NCBI RefSeq assembly: GCF_900100435.1
Contig: NZ_FNEX01000007.1
Location: forward strand, 115,503 to 179,502
Length of the DNA stretch: 64,000 nucleotides
Source of the DNA: Pedobacter sp. ok626
GTDB taxonomy: Bacteria; Bacteroidota; Bacteroidia; Sphingobacteriales; Sphingobacteriaceae
Direction of reading: 5' to 3'
Numbering within the stretch: the stretch's first letter is position 1; each line of letters begins with the position of its first letter. Made by a program: the position numbers and the translations under genes. Below the pieces are notes generated by a model, which did not search any database, was not told where the DNA came from, and saw only the letters and a program-made list of their open reading frames with translations. Shown piece after piece: positions 62,382 to 64,000 of the stretch.

Positions 62382-64000
62382 ATGAAACTAACCTTAACCC
62401 TGGGCCTGGCTGGTGCATTACTGATCAGCATTCCGACATACGCTCAGCTTAAAAAACTGAACCAACAACAAATATTTGCAGGTCAACCTTCACTAACCAA
62501 GCCAATGAGTGTAATAACAGGCTGGAGTGATGACAGTCATTACATTGAAATGGACGCAAAAGATCGAAAATTGTATGCGGTTGATGTAAAGTCTGGCGCA
62601 AAAACCGCCTACACTCCCCCAGCTCAAAGCAATGTAAATGTAACTGTAGAGCAGAATGATATCTATATCAAATACGGAAAAAACGAGCCTAAGCGTTTAA
62701 CGAATGACAAGGATGACGAAAAGAACCCAGTACTATCTCCCGATGGAAAATACGTAGCCTTTACCCGCAACAACGACCTGTTTGCTGTAGATACGGAGAC
62801 CGCAAAAGAGATCAGGTATACCAGTGATGCGACCGATGTAATTTACAATGGTTGGTCATCATGGGTATATTATGAGGAAATTTTAGGTAGACCAACCAAC
62901 TACCGTGCATTTTGGTGGGCACCCGACAGCAAGCACATTGCTTTCATGCGCTTCGACGACACTAAAGTTCCTATGTTTCCTATTTATGGATCAACTGGCC
63001 AGCATGGCTATGTAGAAAAAACACGTTACCCAAAAGCGGGAGATCCAAACCCAGAAGTAAAGGTTGGCTTTGTAAAAACAACCGGAGGTCCGGTAGTTTG
63101 GGCCGATTTTAATGAAAAAGACGATCAGTATTTCGGTACGCCTTTCTGGAGTTATGACGGTGCCAATTTAATGGTTCAATGGATGAATCGCGGTCAGGAT
63201 AACCTGAAGTTCTATACGGTAAACCCAGTTACCGGAGCCAAAAAAGAGATATACGATGAAAAACAATCTTCCTGGATAAGCCTAGATGATCGCGACAGGA
63301 TTGAGTATCTTAAGGATAAGAAACATTACATTCTGCAAAGTGACAAAACAGGTTGGGCACATTTTTACCTATACACCCTAGATGGCAAACTCATCAATCC
63401 AATAACTAGTGGTAAATGGCAAATAAGTCACCTTGTACATGTTGACGAGAAGATTAAGGTGGTTTACTTTATGGCTCGTAAGGAAGCTTCCACCAGAACC
63501 GATCTTTACCGTGTTGATTATAATGGAAAGAATTTAAAGCGTTTAACTTTTGGCGACTATACCCATCAGGTACAGTTATCACCAAATGGAACTTACTTCA
63601 TCACTACCTATTCTAATGTTTCTACACCAACGAAACGTACTTTGCTAGACAATACCGGAAAAGTGATTAAAGAACTTGGAGATAGTAAATCAGCTGATTA
63701 TGACCAGTATATTTTTGGTAAAACAGAGATGATCACCATCCCTACTGACGATGGCTACAACCTTCCTGCAGTAATCACGTATCCGACTAACTTTGATCAA
63801 AACAAGAAATACCCAGTAATCATGAGTATCTATGGTGGACCGAATGCTGGTACAGTAACAAACACCTGGAAAGGAACAGGCAACCAGTGGTGGGCAAACG
63901 AAGGGATTATACAAATTGCAGTGGATCACCGTGCCTCGGGACAATTCGGCAAGGCGGGTGTAGCTTTAATGCACCGTAACCTTGGCAAATGGGAAATGAA
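62382..64000 (+). CDS. Dipeptidyl peptidase IV-type S9 peptidase, N-terminal part
   Basis: Open from the ATG at 62382 to the window edge, about 540 codons. A signal peptide (MKLTLTLGLAGALLISIPTYAQ) precedes a DPP IV beta-propeller ('PVLSPDGKYVAFTRNNDLFA', 'VIYNGWSSWVYYEEILGR', which holds the Glu-Glu pair that binds the substrate amino terminus, and 'RAFWWAPDSKHIAFMRFDD'). The start of the hydrolase domain follows ('KYPVIMSIYGGPNAGTVT'). The catalytic Ser, Asp and His are beyond the edge. It is likely an exported exopeptidase that removes N-terminal dipeptides, usually with Pro or Ala in second position. Confidence 0.93.
   Translation, partial: MKLTLTLGLAGALLISIPTYAQLKKLNQQQIFAGQPSLTKPMSVITGWSDDSHYIEMDAKDRKLYAVDVKSGAKTAYTPPAQSNVNVTVEQNDIYIKYGKNEPKRLTNDKDDEKNPVLSPDGKYVAFTRNNDLFAVDTETAKEIRYTSDATDVIYNGWSSWVYYEEILGRPTNYRAFWWAPDSKHIAFMRFDDTKVPMFPIYGSTGQHGYVEKTRYPKAGDPNPEVKVGFVKTTGGPVVWADFNEKDDQYFGTPFWSYDGANLMVQWMNRGQDNLKFYTVNPVTGAKKEIYDEKQSSWISLDDRDRIEYLKDKKHYILQSDKTGWAHFYLYTLDGKLINPITSGKWQISHLVHVDEKIKVVYFMARKEASTRTDLYRVDYNGKNLKRLTFGDYTHQVQLSPNGTYFITTYSNVSTPTKRTLLDNTGKVIKELGDSKSADYDQYIFGKTEMITIPTDDGYNLPAVITYPTNFDQNKKYPVIMSIYGGPNAGTVTNTWKGTGNQWWANEGIIQIAVDHRASGQFGKAGVALMHRNLGKWEM

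Noticed and set aside
1..64000. CRISPR array, tRNA, rRNA, intact insertion sequence or prophage
   Set aside because: No regularly spaced repeats of CRISPR length, no tRNA-like cloverleaf noticed, and no complete transposase or phage genes found on reading both strands.

Overview
The window looks like chromosome from a Bacteroidota of the Sphingobacteriaceae type (Pedobacter-like). This rests on gene content: an alternative complex III plus aa3 oxidase cluster, DUF4286, DUF4251, a ~1100-residue SecA, YraN and a degenerate arginase-family protein. It also rests on A+T-rich gaps, the near absence of Shine-Dalgarno motifs, and several TAnnTTTG promoter boxes. No rRNA, tRNA, CRISPR array or intact insertion sequence was seen.

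Layout. 1-2.7 kb: start of a membrane-anchored protein, probably a sensor kinase, and an S9-peptidase homologue that has lost its catalytic serine. 3.0-6.6 kb: TPR protein, DUF4286, dTDP-4-dehydrorhamnose 3,5-epimerase and an OmpA-family lipoprotein. 6.7-24.6 kb: a minus-strand respiratory block. Read in transcription order it is actA-actB-actC-actD-actE-actF-coxII-coxI, then a strong terminator, then ctaA, ctaB, two subunit III genes, subunit IV, a Cys-less SCO protein, DUF420, a small CxxC membrane protein, DUF983 and DUF2461. It encodes the chain from menaquinol through alternative complex III to cytochrome oxidase, with heme A synthesis and assembly factors.

24.8-44.1 kb: housekeeping genes. 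These include a deoxyhypusine-synthase-like enzyme, an outer-membrane barrel protein, a methyltransferase, a transglutaminase-like protein, prfB with a programmed +1 frameshift, pgi, a glutamine-cyclotransferase-like lipoprotein, yraN, dnaG, a GDSL hydrolase, an M20 peptidase, a SPOR protein and secA. 44.2-47.8 kb: an ECF sigma factor with a membrane partner, and a LysR-YeiH pair.

47.8-50.8 kb is the accessory part. It is very A+T rich and holds small unknown genes. Each of three of them is preceded by, and overlaps, the tail of a broken reading frame. I read it as a decayed polymorphic-toxin/immunity region with three cassettes on both strands.

50.8-64 kb: an MFS sugar transporter with a LacI regulator, purD, a small secreted protein, a TlpA-like thioredoxin, the degenerate arginase-family protein, an NAD-dependent epimerase, a SerB-like phosphatase fused to a SerA remnant with ACT domain, tryptophan 2,3-dioxygenase, ilvE and the first part of a dipeptidyl peptidase IV.

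A recurring theme is conserved folds without their catalytic residues: the S9 homologue, the SCO protein, the arginase-family protein and the SerA part of the SerB fusion. Several gene ends are marked by very regular inverted repeats, including a perfect 56-bp palindrome that contains both stop codons of a convergent pair.
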